A program made the translations under genes and the position numbers. From Clostridiales bacterium Firm_16 (GTDB taxonomy: Bacteria; Bacillota; Clostridia; Saccharofermentanales; Saccharofermentanaceae), in the NCBI GenBank assembly GCA_001604185.1, contig LVAV01000098.1, forward strand, positions 1 through 46,998: 46,998 bases of DNA, written 5' to 3'. This document shows, in pieces, positions 29,415-38,664 of this stretch. The notes beneath the pieces were generated by a model. It was not told the origin of the DNA. It was given only the letters and a program-made list of their open reading frames with translations, and searched no databases. Numbering within the stretch: the first letter of the stretch is position 1; the number at the start of each line of letters is the position of its first letter.

Positions 29415-31538
29415 TCAGAGACTGGGCTTCTGCCACTCGTCTCCGAAGTGATTCCGGAAGGCTTCCATCATGATCCGTCCTTCCACACCGGAAAGGTCCG
29501 GATCCTGGGCAAACATCTTATCTATGGCCTTCTCGATCACCGTAAGGCATTCCGCATCCCGGTAGAGGTTCGCCATCTTCAGCTGCGGAATACCGTGCTG
29601 TTTCGTACCGAAGAAATCGCCGGTACCACGAAGGAGCATATCCTTCTCCGCCAACTGGAATCCGTCTGTCGTCTGACACATCATGTCGATACGCTCCTTG
29701 GCCACACCCTCATACTTATCGGACTCCAGGATACAGGCCGACGGCAGACTGCCACGACCGATACGTCCTCGCAACTGATGCAATGTCGAAAGACCGAAAC
29801 GCTCGGTATTCCGGATCACCATCAGGGTGGCGTTCGGATTATCTACACCGACTTCAATGACTGTTGTCGAGATCAGTACATCGATCTTTCCTTCACTGAA
29901 ATCCTTCATGATGGCATCCTTCTCCTTCGGCTTCATCTTACCGTGAAGAAGTCCTACATGCATATCCGAAAGCGGGCCTGAAGAGAGTTCTTCGTAATAC
30001 TTTACCGCCGATTCCAGGTCTTCCTTCATCTGACGGGAAAGGGTTCCCTCTTCATCCTCATATGCGCTTTCATCCAGCTCATCGATCATGGGACACACGA
30101 TATAGGCCTGATGTCCTTTCTGCACCTCCTGCCGGATGGTCGCCAGCACTCTTCCGTCCTCCGCGGAGGATGTCCGGAAAGTCTTGATGGGAATACGTCC
30201 CTTCGGCATGGAATGGATCACCGATACATCCATATCTCCGAAAAGCACCAGTCCCAAGGTTCGCGGAATCGGGGTAGCGGACATGACCAGGGTATGGATC
30301 CCGTGATCACTGCGCTCTTCCTGGGTCGCTCTCTGCTTGACACCGAAACGGTGCTGCTCGTCCGTGACCATCAGTGCAAGGGACGGGAATTCATTCTTAT
30401 CGGAAAGCACCGCATGGGTTCCCACCAGGATCTTGGTCTCCCCTGTGGCCAGGCGCTTTCGTATAGCATTCTTTTCTTTAACAGTCGTGCTTCCCAGTAT
30501 CAGGTCGATGCCGATATCGGCATCCTTCAGGAACTTCTGGAACGTCGCGAAGTGCTGCGCCGCCAGCACAGCCGTCGGAGCCATGAAGACAGACTGGTAT
30601 CCCGCCAGGGCACAGGCCGCCATGGACAGGAAGGCCACCACGGTCTTACCGGAACCTACATCGCCCTGCACCAGACGGTTCATAGGATATTTCTGCGCAA
30701 TATCCGACAGGATATCGTGGGTCACTTTCCCCTGATCCTCCGTCAGTTCGAAGGGCAGGCCCTTCACGATCTTCTGGAACTGCTCCATCTCTTCTTTCTT
30801 CGCTGTCACCGGGAAAGAGACGCGAAGCTTTCTCTGTTCTCTCTTATATACGCTCAGTGCCGCCCGCAGGAGGAATAGCTCCTCGAACACCAGATACTTC
30901 CTGGCGATTTCCAGTTCTTCCATATTCTGGGGACGATGGATCTTCTCATAGGCATACTGGATCTGGCAGAGTTTCTGCTCTTTACGGAAGAAAGACGGAA
31001 GCACTTCAGACAGAAGCGGAACCGCAAGGTCCAGTGCTTTTCCCACGATCGCGCGCATATGTCCCTGCTTCAATCCCGACGTCAAGGGATAGATAGGCTG
31101 GATCAGCGACGGCATAGTCTCTTCCTTCTGCCGCTGGTCGAATACAGGATTCACCACCTGAAACTGGAACCCGTCCCGGGTCACTTTGCCGTGGAAGAAG
31201 TATTCCTCTCCCGCCACGATCTTTCCTTCCAGATACGGCTGGTTGAACCATACGGCCTTAATAGAACAGGAACCGTCGGAGAGGGTCGCAAAAATCGTAG
31301 TCTTCCCCTTGAACCGAGAGATCCTCGGCGCATTCACCACCGTCGCGATAAAGGACTGGTCCTTGCCGTCTTCCAGATTAAAAAGCGGCACACATTCCGA
31401 CCAGTCTTCGTAGCGTCTCGGAAAAAACGTCAGCAGGTCATATACCCGGTAAATGCCCAGTTTCTCCAGTTGCCTGGCGCGCTTCTCGCCCACCTTCGGC
31501 AGAAACTGTACCGGAGTTGTCAGATCGACCATGGCCAT
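29415..31538 (-). CDS. recG: ATP-dependent DNA helicase RecG
   Basis: 707 residues. RecG remodels stalled replication forks and branched DNA. The N-terminal wedge/OB domain is followed by a superfamily 2 helicase core: GDVGSGKTVVAFLS (motif I), TDEQHRFGVKQR (motif II, DExH type), MSATPIPRTL (motif III) and QLRGRIGRGS (motif VI). The start at 31538 has AGAAGG six bases upstream and lies one base after the nth stop (TGA-T-ATG), so translation is probably coupled; an upstream in-frame extension to 31580 overlaps nth and is not needed. Confidence 0.96.
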   Translation of the reverse strand: MAMVDLTTPVQFLPKVGEKRARQLEKLGIYRVYDLLTFFPRRYEDWSECVPLFNLEDGKDQSFIATVVNAPRISRFKGKTTIFATLSDGSCSIKAVWFNQPYLEGKIVAGEEYFFHGKVTRDGFQFQVVNPVFDQRQKEETMPSLIQPIYPLTSGLKQGHMRAIVGKALDLAVPLLSEVLPSFFRKEQKLCQIQYAYEKIHRPQNMEELEIARKYLVFEELFLLRAALSVYKREQRKLRVSFPVTAKKEEMEQFQKIVKGLPFELTEDQGKVTHDILSDIAQKYPMNRLVQGDVGSGKTVVAFLSMAACALAGYQSVFMAPTAVLAAQHFATFQKFLKDADIGIDLILGSTTVKEKNAIRKRLATGETKILVGTHAVLSDKNEFPSLALMVTDEQHRFGVKQRATQEERSDHGIHTLVMSATPIPRTLGLVLFGDMDVSVIHSMPKGRIPIKTFRTSSAEDGRVLATIRQEVQKGHQAYIVCPMIDELDESAYEDEEGTLSRQMKEDLESAVKYYEELSSGPLSDMHVGLLHGKMKPKEKDAIMKDFSEGKIDVLISTTVIEVGVDNPNATLMVIRNTERFGLSTLHQLRGRIGRGSLPSACILESDKYEGVAKERIDMMCQTTDGFQLAEKDMLLRGTGDFFGTKQHGIPQLKMANLYRDAECLTVIEKAIDKMFAQDPDLSGVEGRIMMEAFRNHFGDEWQKPSL

Positions 31539-31539
31539 A

Positions 31540-32175
31540 TCACACCTTCTTCTTTCCCGGACACAGAGACGCCAGCGCACACTGCTCGCACTTCGGCGAA
31601 CGCGCCTGGCACACCGCCCGTCCGTGGTCCACCATAAGGTGGCCGAAGGGCGCCCACTCTTCCTTAGGAAGGATCTTCATCAGTTCTTTTTCAATAACGA
31701 CAGGATTCTTTCCGGAGCTCAGCCCCAGTCTTCCGGACACCCGCATACAATGGGTATCCACTACGACGGCCGGCACATTGAAAAGCTCTGACACCAGAAG
31801 GTTCGCGACTTTCCTTCCTACACCCGGGAACTTGACCAGCTCCTCCACGGTCTGCGGGAACACGCCGCCGTACTCTTCTTTCAGAAGTCTTGCCGATTCA
31901 TAAAGATAGGCCGATTTCGTCTTATAGAAACCACAGGGACGGATGATCTCCGAGATCTTCTCCTGCCCCGCAGTAAGGAATGCTTCGTAGTCCGGATATT
32001 TCGCGAAAAGCACTTTACTGACTTCATTAACACGGACATCGGTGCATTGGGCCGACAGGATCGCCCGGATCAGAAGCCGGAAGGGATCCTCCTCTATATC
32101 CAGAGTACAACTGGTATCCGGATACAGCCCGTGCAGTATCCGCAAAATCTCTTCAGCACGTTTACGGGAAGTCAT
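31540..32175 (-). CDS. nth: Endonuclease III
   Basis: 211 residues, typical length. It is a bifunctional DNA glycosylase/AP lyase removing oxidised pyrimidines. The helix-hairpin-helix FPGVGRKVANLLV carries the catalytic Lys, VDTHCMRVSGRLGL the catalytic Asp, and CQARSPKCEQCALASLC forms the Cx6CxxCx5C iron-sulphur cluster site. Its ATG overlaps the histidine kinase stop (ATGA), and recG follows after one base. Confidence 0.97.
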   Translation of the reverse strand: MTSRKRAEEILRILHGLYPDTSCTLDIEEDPFRLLIRAILSAQCTDVRVNEVSKVLFAKYPDYEAFLTAGQEKISEIIRPCGFYKTKSAYLYESARLLKEEYGGVFPQTVEELVKFPGVGRKVANLLVSELFNVPAVVVDTHCMRVSGRLGLSSGKNPVVIEKELMKILPKEEWAPFGHLMVDHGRAVCQARSPKCEQCALASLCPGKKKV

Positions 32176-33719
32176 TTCTCTTCCTTCTTTCTGTGATCCG
32201 GAAGGGTGTAGATAAACTTGGCACCGCCGATATCCTTACCATTCTCTGCCCAGATCTTCTCGCCGTGGGCCTGAATGATCTCACGGCAGATATAAAGACC
32301 GAGACCGAATCCGCTCTCTGTTCTGGACGGATCCACTTTATAGAAACTCTCGAAGACACGCTCCAGCTTATCGTCCGGAATACCGGAACCGGAGTCCTCG
32401 ATGGACACATAAACTTTCTTCTCCGATTCATTCCAGACCGTCGAGATCAGGATCTCTCCGTCTACCGGAGTGAACTTAATGGCATTGGTCAGAAGGTTAT
32501 AGAAAACACGATACAATGCCTGGGATTCACCATATACCAGCATCTCGCTTTCACTATTGCTGGACAGGTTAACAGAAACAGAAATATTCTTGTCGGAAAG
32601 CAGATTCTCGCTGTTGGTAACGGCATCACGGATCATGTCGTTGATATCAAATACTTCCATATTCTCCGGATCGATCTGACTCAGTGAAGATGCTTCCGTC
32701 ATGGAAGTGATCAGTCGCTGGATACGGTTGACCTGGGCCTGGATGATATCCATATACTTCGGATAACTCTCCGGCGGAATGGTACCGTCCGAGATGGCCG
32801 TCAGGAAACCCTTGATGGAAGTAAGCGGAGTACGAAGATCGTGAGCAATACTGGAGATGAAAAGTTTTCGGTCAGACTCCTGTCTCTCCAGTCGTTCGAT
32901 CATGTTATTCACCGTCGAGACCATGTTCGTGATCTCATCCGTAAGCATGTATTTCAGTGTGGAATTCTTACGTAGTTCCGGAACGTCGATTCGCGTGGAC
33001 AGATCGCCCTTTGTAACCTGAGTCGCGGCTTCTGACAAAGCGCGCAGAGGCTTGATCAGAGAACGGGCCATCAGCGAGAAGAACAGTAACGCCATGGAGA
33101 AAGATACAAGGATCGGAAGCGCAAGACCATTGGACAAGCGCCAGAATACTTCACTCTCTACATTTATCGTTGAGAAAAGAACGACATACAGATCCGGCGT
33201 GGACGTTCTGGCGGCCACCTCAATGTTGACGCTCCGTCCGCTGGTAAAAATGCCGGTCCGGGCTTCGGAAGAGATACTCTTTCCGAGATTGGCGATAAGA
33301 TCACTGGCAGTCTGTGTATCGAGATAAACGGAATCGTTGACCTTCATGAGGTGCTCTTCCCGGATAAACTTCGGCACCGAAGTCGCCGAATCGATCCTTC
33401 CGTTTCCGCTAATGAACCAGACGGCGCACTCCTCTGTCTTGGCAAAAGAATTCACGAAGGCCTGCACCGCTGGAGCCTGCACCGGAGAGGTGTGATTCAG
33501 GGAGAAAGAAATACTCGGATCCATGGACATGGAATCATAAGCCTTCGCCAGCGCCGCAGCCTGACGGGCCATTTTCGCCTTGCCCTCATCGATCAGGGAT
33601 GTTGTTGTTCTCTGATAGAAGATCAGGACCAGCACAAAGAAAACCAGGATCGTACCCACTGCCAGAGACAGAGTAATACGAAATGATACATTCTGAGATT
33701 TCTTCGAAGTCTGACTCAT
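32172..33719 (-). CDS. Membrane sensor histidine kinase
   Basis: 515 residues. Transmembrane helix 1 (about 13-35), an extracellular sensor of about 160 residues, transmembrane helix 2 (about 197-218), a HAMP domain (about 219-275), HisKA with phospho-acceptor His293 (SIAHDLRTPLTSIKGF), and a C-terminal HATPase domain with N, G1 and G2 boxes (NLLTNAIKF, DSGSGIP, GFGLGLYI). It should phosphorylate the OmpR-type regulator encoded 25 bases upstream. The signal is unknown; no conserved sensor family is recognised outside the membrane. Its position after ftsZ and nrdR hints at a cell-envelope or growth signal, which is inference only. Confidence 0.92.
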   Translation of the reverse strand: MSQTSKKSQNVSFRITLSLAVGTILVFFVLVLIFYQRTTTSLIDEGKAKMARQAAALAKAYDSMSMDPSISFSLNHTSPVQAPAVQAFVNSFAKTEECAVWFISGNGRIDSATSVPKFIREEHLMKVNDSVYLDTQTASDLIANLGKSISSEARTGIFTSGRSVNIEVAARTSTPDLYVVLFSTINVESEVFWRLSNGLALPILVSFSMALLFFSLMARSLIKPLRALSEAATQVTKGDLSTRIDVPELRKNSTLKYMLTDEITNMVSTVNNMIERLERQESDRKLFISSIAHDLRTPLTSIKGFLTAISDGTIPPESYPKYMDIIQAQVNRIQRLITSMTEASSLSQIDPENMEVFDINDMIRDAVTNSENLLSDKNISVSVNLSSNSESEMLVYGESQALYRVFYNLLTNAIKFTPVDGEILISTVWNESEKKVYVSIEDSGSGIPDDKLERVFESFYKVDPSRTESGFGLGLYICREIIQAHGEKIWAENGKDIGGAKFIYTLPDHRKKEEK

Positions 33720-33744
33720 TGCCGATCCTTACCTCGAAGCACGA

Positions 33745-34467
33745 TCAAGAATTGGAAGTAGTCTCGAACTTATATCCTACGCCCCATACGGTCTTGATGA
33801 CCCAGTTCGTGGTCACATTCGGTCTTTCCAGTTTCTCACGGATACGCTTGATATGTACGTCTACTGTACGGGATTCACCGTAGAAATCATAGCCCCATAC
33901 ATTCTCCAGAAGCTGTTCACGGGAGAATACACGGTTCGGATGAGAGGCCAGGAAGAACAGAAGCTCCAGCTCCTTCGGCGGGATATCGATCTCCTTGCCA
34001 TCAACGGTAACCACATATCTGGCCATATCAACAGTGAAACCATCGTAAGCGATGACTTCGTTATTCTCTTTCGCATCAGAAGACTGTGCCGGCGAAGAAT
34101 CGCGCTTGTCCGAACGACGGAGGACAGCCTTCACACGAGCCAGCAGTTCCTTCGGCTCGAAGGGCTTCTGCACATAGTCATCCGCACCCAGTTCCAGGCC
34201 GACGACCTTATCAAGGGTATCTGTGCGGGCAGTCAGCATAATGATCGGAACATCCGATGTCTTTCTGATCTCACGGCAGATGTCGTAACCATCTTTACCC
34301 GGAAGCATCAGGTCCAGCACTACCAGATCCGGCTGGCTGGTCTGGAATGTCTCCAGAGCTTTGTCACCGGAAAGACAGCTGATCACTGCAAATCCATCTT
34401 TATCAAAATAAAGACGCAACACTTCTACAATATTCGGATCATCATCTACAACAAGTACTTTCTTCAT
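33745..34467 (-). CDS. OmpR/PhoB-family response regulator
   Basis: 240 residues. The receiver domain has the acidic pocket (VVDDDPN), phospho-acceptor Asp52 ([11 protein letters not shown]), the switch Thr (MLTAR) and Lys (VQKPF). The C-terminal winged helix holds [20 protein letters not shown] and [14 protein letters not shown], which bind DNA. A hydrophilic linker of about 20 residues with several Ser joins them. Its start overlaps the nrdR stop codon (ATGA), so it is translated in the same message. It is the partner of the histidine kinase that follows. Confidence 0.95.
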   Translation of the reverse strand: MKKVLVVDDDPNIVEVLRLYFDKDGFAVISCLSGDKALETFQTSQPDLVVLDLMLPGKDGYDICREIRKTSDVPIIMLTARTDTLDKVVGLELGADDYVQKPFEPKELLARVKAVLRRSDKRDSSPAQSSDAKENNEVIAYDGFTVDMARYVVTVDGKEIDIPPKELELLFFLASHPNRVFSREQLLENVWGYDFYGESRTVDVHIKRIREKLERPNVTTNWVIKTVWGVGYKFETTSNS

Positions 34468-34940
34468 TTTACCGCCTCACTCCCCTTAATTGATTTCTTT
34501 AACATATCTAGTTCGTTCTGGAAAGAATCGACATCCTTAAACTGTCGGTAGACAGAAGCAAATCGCACATATGCCACTTCGTCGATTCCTTTCAATTGCT
34601 CCATAACGAGTTCCCCGATCTCGTTCGTGGATATTTCTCTGCGGGAACAATTCTGGATCTGATTCTCCACATATGCCACCACTTCCCGCATTTGTTCCAT
34701 AGAAACAGGACGTTTCTCACAGGCACGCATCAGACCGCCCAGCAGTTTATCCTGATTATATGGTTGTCTTGTTCCGTCTTTCTTGATCACGAGAAGCGGC
34801 AGGATCTCCACCTTCTCATAGGTCGTGAAACGCGAGGAACAAGATAAACACTCACGCCTGCGGCGGATGGCAGAACCATCCTCCGCAGGCCGTGAATCAA
34901 TTACCTTATCTTCTAAATGTCCACAAAAAGGGCACTTCAT
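34464..34940 (-). CDS. nrdR: Transcriptional repressor NrdR
   Basis: 158 residues. A zinc ribbon with two Cys pairs (CPFCGH and CLSCSSRF) is followed by an ATP-cone domain ([16 protein letters not shown]). NrdR senses dATP/ATP and represses ribonucleotide reductase genes. The gene begins six bases after the ftsZ stop and its own stop overlaps the response regulator start. Pairing with ftsZ links nucleotide supply with division in this array; the reductase genes themselves are not in the window. Confidence 0.96.
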   Translation of the reverse strand: MKCPFCGHLEDKVIDSRPAEDGSAIRRRRECLSCSSRFTTYEKVEILPLLVIKKDGTRQPYNQDKLLGGLMRACEKRPVSMEQMREVVAYVENQIQNCSRREISTNEIGELVMEQLKGIDEVAYVRFASVYRQFKDVDSFQNELDMLKKSIKGSEAVK

Positions 34941-34946
34941 ATCTCG

Positions 34947-36428
34947 TCACTCATCCAGATTATCGTTGCTCAAGAACCATGGCAGGATCTTCTTCTTCTC
35001 AGGCTTGGCAGCCGGTGCTTCCTGTGTCTTCGGAGCAGCCGGTACAGCGGACTGCGGACGAGCTGTTGGAACTACGTTCGGCTGAGGTCTTCCACCCTGC
35101 TGTACAGGAGCCGGCGCCGGTGCCGGTGCGGCCTGCTGCGGTGCAGGTGTGCTGTAGGAAGGCTGCGGACGTGCAACCGGAGCTACCGGTGCTACAGGAG
35201 CTGCCTTAGGAGCATATACTCTTGTCGGAGCCTCTTCCTGCTTTGCTCCACCTGCCGGTTCCGGATCGCCGAACAGGAATTCCGGGATCTCACTCTTCGG
35301 AGCAGCCGGTGCCGGAGCAGGAGCAGCTGGCTTCTCATAGGAAGATGTGATCGGGGAAACCGGGCGAGTCGTGGAAGCAGAAGGTGTGCTCTGTCCGATG
35401 ATCGTCGGATTCTGCTTAGAGATAATAGATGTTGCCGGGCGGAAAGCCACGGAAGCATTCTCTGTATTGTCGAAGCCGGAAGCGATAACCGTGATCATGA
35501 TCTCGTCCTCGAGTGTCGGATCGGTTACAGCACCGACGATGATGTCTGCATCACCTGCAACAGCATCACGTACAACGGAAGCCGCAACATCGATCTCGTG
35601 GAGTTTCATGTTGCGAGAACCGGTGAAGTTGATGATAACGCCTCTTGCACCCTCGATGGTCGTATCGAGCAACGGGCTGTTGATAGCCTGCTTAACGGCG
35701 GCAGACGCTCTGCCCTCACCGGAAGCACGACCGATACCCATATGGCAGATACCTGCATTCGTCATGATACGACGAACGTCTGCGAGGTCGAGGTTGATCA
35801 ATCCAGGAATAGCAACGAGGTCGGAAATACCGGCAACACCGAACTTCAGTACCTGGTCAGCCATATTGAATGCATCATCGATGGAAGTATCTTCATCTGT
35901 AATGTCCAGAAGCTTGTCGTTAGCAACTACGATAAGGGAGTCAACGTATTTCTCGATCTCACGGATACCGCGCTCTGCGTTCATGGCTCTTCTCGGACCT
36001 TCGAAACGGAAAGGTCTGGTAACAACAGCTACTGTCAGGATGCCCAGTTCACGAGCGATCTGTGCAACTACCGGAGCAGCACCTGTACCTGTACCACCGC
36101 CCATACCGGCTGTGATGAACAACATATCCGTTCCACGGATCGCCTGAGCGATCTCATCTTTACTTTCTTCAGCGGCCTTCTCACCTACCGTCGGGTCAGC
36201 ACCGCATCCCAGACCTCTTGTGATCTTCTCACCGATCTGGATGGAAACCTGGGCCTTCGATCTTGCCAGTGCCTGGTGGTCTGTGTTGATCGAAATAAAG
36301 TCGATTCCCTGAACCGAGCTCTCGATCATACGGTCAACGGCGTTACATCCGCCACCGCCTACACCAATAACTTTAATGGCTGCAAATGGTTCGTCTTCCA
36401 TAGAATATCCAAGCTTAAAATCTGACAT
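34947..36428 (-). CDS. ftsZ: Cell division protein FtsZ
   Basis: 493 residues, longer than the usual 380-400. The tubulin-like GTPase core (to about residue 320) has [15 protein letters not shown], the GGGTGTG signature loop ([14 protein letters not shown]) and [11 protein letters not shown]. The extra length is a Pro/Ala-rich disordered linker of roughly 150 residues. The conserved C-terminal peptide is ILPWFLSND (481-489), the docking site for FtsA, SepF and similar partners. A second peptide of the same type, [10 protein letters not shown], lies at about 379-388 inside the linker. GGAGG stands 11 bases before the ATG. The 209-base gap upstream is the largest in this array and may hold a dedicated promoter. 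Confidence 0.97.
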   Translation of the reverse strand: MSDFKLGYSMEDEPFAAIKVIGVGGGGCNAVDRMIESSVQGIDFISINTDHQALARSKAQVSIQIGEKITRGLGCGADPTVGEKAAEESKDEIAQAIRGTDMLFITAGMGGGTGTGAAPVVAQIARELGILTVAVVTRPFRFEGPRRAMNAERGIREIEKYVDSLIVVANDKLLDITDEDTSIDDAFNMADQVLKFGVAGISDLVAIPGLINLDLADVRRIMTNAGICHMGIGRASGEGRASAAVKQAINSPLLDTTIEGARGVIINFTGSRNMKLHEIDVAASVVRDAVAGDADIIVGAVTDPTLEDEIMITVIASGFDNTENASVAFRPATSIISKQNPTIIGQSTPSASTTRPVSPITSSYEKPAAPAPAPAAPKSEIPEFLFGDPEPAGGAKQEEAPTRVYAPKAAPVAPVAPVARPQPSYSTPAPQQAAPAPAPAPVQQGGRPQPNVVPTARPQSAVPAAPKTQEAPAAKPEKKKILPWFLSNDNLDE

Positions 36429-36637
36429 AACCGAATCTTCCTCCGTTTAGCTTTCTATATATGAATATAGTTTAAATTGCATGCTGAATAAGCCTACTAA
36501 GCTATCTTTAACAATTCTACACTAAATGTTGTGGTCAAGCAATAGAGGGAGTTTGGGGGGATAATAATCGTGTTACAAATATATTACCGCAGTTTTTCTA
36601 AGATATTGACGGTCAGATCCGGACTCTAAATGTTGTG
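36429..36637 (-). promoter_or_regulatory. ftsZ upstream region with repeated motif
   Basis: Largest gap between genes in the division array. CTAAATGTTGTG occurs twice on the plus strand, near 36521-36533 and 36625-36637 (minus: CACAACATTTAG preceded by TGAC or TGAC-like bases). Several AT-rich -10-like boxes are present (TAGAAT, TATATT) but none has an ideal -35 partner. No terminator hairpin is seen after ftsQ, so readthrough into ftsZ is expected as well. Confidence 0.4.
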
Positions 36638-37588
36638 TCAGGCATCCCGCAGGATGTACTTATTATTCGTCATATCCAGCACCGTGCCCGTTTTGTCGTC
36701 AAAATAGCCTGATGTGACTGCATACTTCAACCAGTTCATATCGTCCGTAATGCTGGTCAGCGAATCCAGCTTTACTGTAATAGTCTGTTCCAGAGCAGGG
36801 ATCTTCAAATCGATGAAAGTTGTCATATTTCCGCAATAACGGATGCACTCTACGTAAGAGAGGAAATCGATATCCTTTTCTCCCTGCATCGAAGGTACAT
36901 CTGCGCTCAGGATCGCGCCCAGGATCGTAAGACAAACATCGTAGCCTTCCTGTGACGACAAATTCAGTATTTCTCCGCGTTGAGCCGAAACTACAGGCAA
37001 TCCGCGCATCTGCGGAATCCCGCCTGGGATTTTCCCGTTTTCGACTTCCAGGACCACGCCATCGTCTGCAACTACGGCATATCCGTCCGGGATGGCAACG
37101 TAAGCTACTTTTTTTCTTTCTGTAATGTTTACGTAAACATGGCCCGGGAAACTCGGCTCGATGGTGATTTCTCCGATGTACGGATTCTCCTTCTTCAGCT
37201 TCTCCTCCAGTTTCCCGTAACGCAGATCCAGCAGGGCTTCCACGGATCCGCCCACATTCGAATACAGATGGTCTCCCTCCTCGATCCCCATAGAGGCAAG
37301 GATCGCTTCTGTCTTGACACGGGAATTGCCGGAGACCTCGATCTTCTCGATATGGAATCCCGGATAGAAGAAGAAAAGCACTATGGCGCAAAGAAGGATC
37401 GCACCGAAGATAACCAGCAGCATCAAGCGGATCGAAACCTTCTTTTTACGGCGCGCAGTCTTCCTGGGAGCCGACTGTTCTTCCAGCTCCTCTTCTTCAA
37501 CTGCTTCCGGTTTCTCGTCTTCCGACGGGATCGCAGGGTTCGTCACCACTCTCCGGATCTCAGGTTTTTTCTCTTCATCCCCGGGCAA
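36638..37588 (-). CDS. ftsQ: Division septum protein FtsQ/DivIB
   Basis: 316 residues. A charged cytoplasmic N-terminus of about 50 residues (Glu-rich, then RKTARRKKK), one transmembrane helix (about 53-75), a POTRA domain (FHIEKIEVSGNSRVKTEAIL) and the FtsQ/DivIB beta domain. It links FtsL and FtsI-type partners at the septum. The start is TTG at 37588 with GAGGTG seven bases before it, so the gene overlaps the murG end by 14 bases. The sequence is divergent from model FtsQ but both domain order and location support it. Confidence 0.9.
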   Translation of the reverse strand: MPGDEEKKPEIRRVVTNPAIPSEDEKPEAVEEEELEEQSAPRKTARRKKKVSIRLMLLVIFGAILLCAIVLFFFYPGFHIEKIEVSGNSRVKTEAILASMGIEEGDHLYSNVGGSVEALLDLRYGKLEEKLKKENPYIGEITIEPSFPGHVYVNITERKKVAYVAIPDGYAVVADDGVVLEVENGKIPGGIPQMRGLPVVSAQRGEILNLSSQEGYDVCLTILGAILSADVPSMQGEKDIDFLSYVECIRYCGNMTTFIDLKIPALEQTITVKLDSLTSITDDMNWLKYAVTSGYFDDKTGTVLDMTNNKYILRDA

Positions 37589-38663
37589 GTGTCTTCACCT
37601 CATCGCAGATTCGTCTGGAAGCATCGTAGATGGCCAGTGCCAATGTATTCTTTCGCATTTCAGCAAGTCTTTCCTTATCGTAGAGCAATTCCTTGACGAT
37701 ACCCGGGAGTTTCTCCACGGCCTGATCGTCAGGAAGCAGGATACCTGCTTTGCCGTCTTCGAAGGTACGTGCATTATAAGTCTGGTGATCCTGGGCCGCG
37801 TAAGGATACGGGATCAGGACAGACGGTACGCCTACCGCCTGGATCTCCGCGCAGGTAATGGCACCGGCTCTTCCGACGAAAAGATCGGATGCCGCCATAT
37901 ACACTTCCGGATCCTGGATATACTCGAATACCTGTATGGACTTCGGCCAGTTCTTAGCCTCCTCACATACTTCCTTATAGCGCTGTTTACCGACGCTGAG
38001 TATGATCTTCACCTTCGGATCCTCGAGCACCTTGGCCAGCGCCACCATAGATTCGTTTACGGTCTTAGCCCCAAGGCTTCCGCCCATCGCCAGGATCAGG
38101 ATCTCATCCTCAGCAAGTCCCAGCTTCGCACGGCATGCGTTTCTGTCTACATCGGCAAAAACACTACGGATCGGGTTTCCGGTAAAGACCACTTTGGCTT
38201 TCTTATTGAAGTAATGCTCGATACCCTTGAAACTGGTACATACCGTCTTCGCATAACGAGACATCAGTCGGTTGGAACGTCCCGGAAAAGCATTCTGCTC
38301 ATGCAGAAGGATCGGAACTTTCTCCTTATGGGCCGCCGCGATCAGCGGACTGCAGACGAAGCCGCCGGTTCCGATCACCACGTCCGGCTTCTCCTTACGG
38401 ATCAGTTCCCGGCACATCTTTCGTCCGGCCAGAAATTCCTTCACGGCACGGAAAGTTCTCTTGGAGATCTTCATGGGAAGCTGGGAAGCACGGATCACCT
38501 GATAGGGATACCCCATGGAAGGAATGATCTGCGCCTCCATCCCCTTCTCTGTTCCACAGAAAAGCACTTCGTTCGAAGGATCTTGTTTTTTCAGTTCATC
38601 CGCAATGGCCACAGCCGGATGGATATGTCCGCTGGTGCCGCCGCCGGCTAATATCGCTTTCAT
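37575..38663 (-). CDS. murG: UDP-N-acetylglucosamine transferase MurG
   Basis: 362 residues. MurG adds GlcNAc to lipid I to make lipid II on the inner face of the membrane. GGGTSGHIHPAVAIAD is the N-terminal glycine-rich loop, and GRAGAITCAEIQAVGVPSV the UDP-GlcNAc site of the C-terminal GT-B domain. One base separates it from the ftsW stop (TAA-C-ATG), and it overlaps ftsQ. Confidence 0.97.
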   Translation of the reverse strand: MKAILAGGGTSGHIHPAVAIADELKKQDPSNEVLFCGTEKGMEAQIIPSMGYPYQVIRASQLPMKISKRTFRAVKEFLAGRKMCRELIRKEKPDVVIGTGGFVCSPLIAAAHKEKVPILLHEQNAFPGRSNRLMSRYAKTVCTSFKGIEHYFNKKAKVVFTGNPIRSVFADVDRNACRAKLGLAEDEILILAMGGSLGAKTVNESMVALAKVLEDPKVKIILSVGKQRYKEVCEEAKNWPKSIQVFEYIQDPEVYMAASDLFVGRAGAITCAEIQAVGVPSVLIPYPYAAQDHQTYNARTFEDGKAGILLPDDQAVEKLPGIVKELLYDKERLAEMRKNTLALAIYDASRRICDEVKTLARG

Positions 38664-38664
38664 G

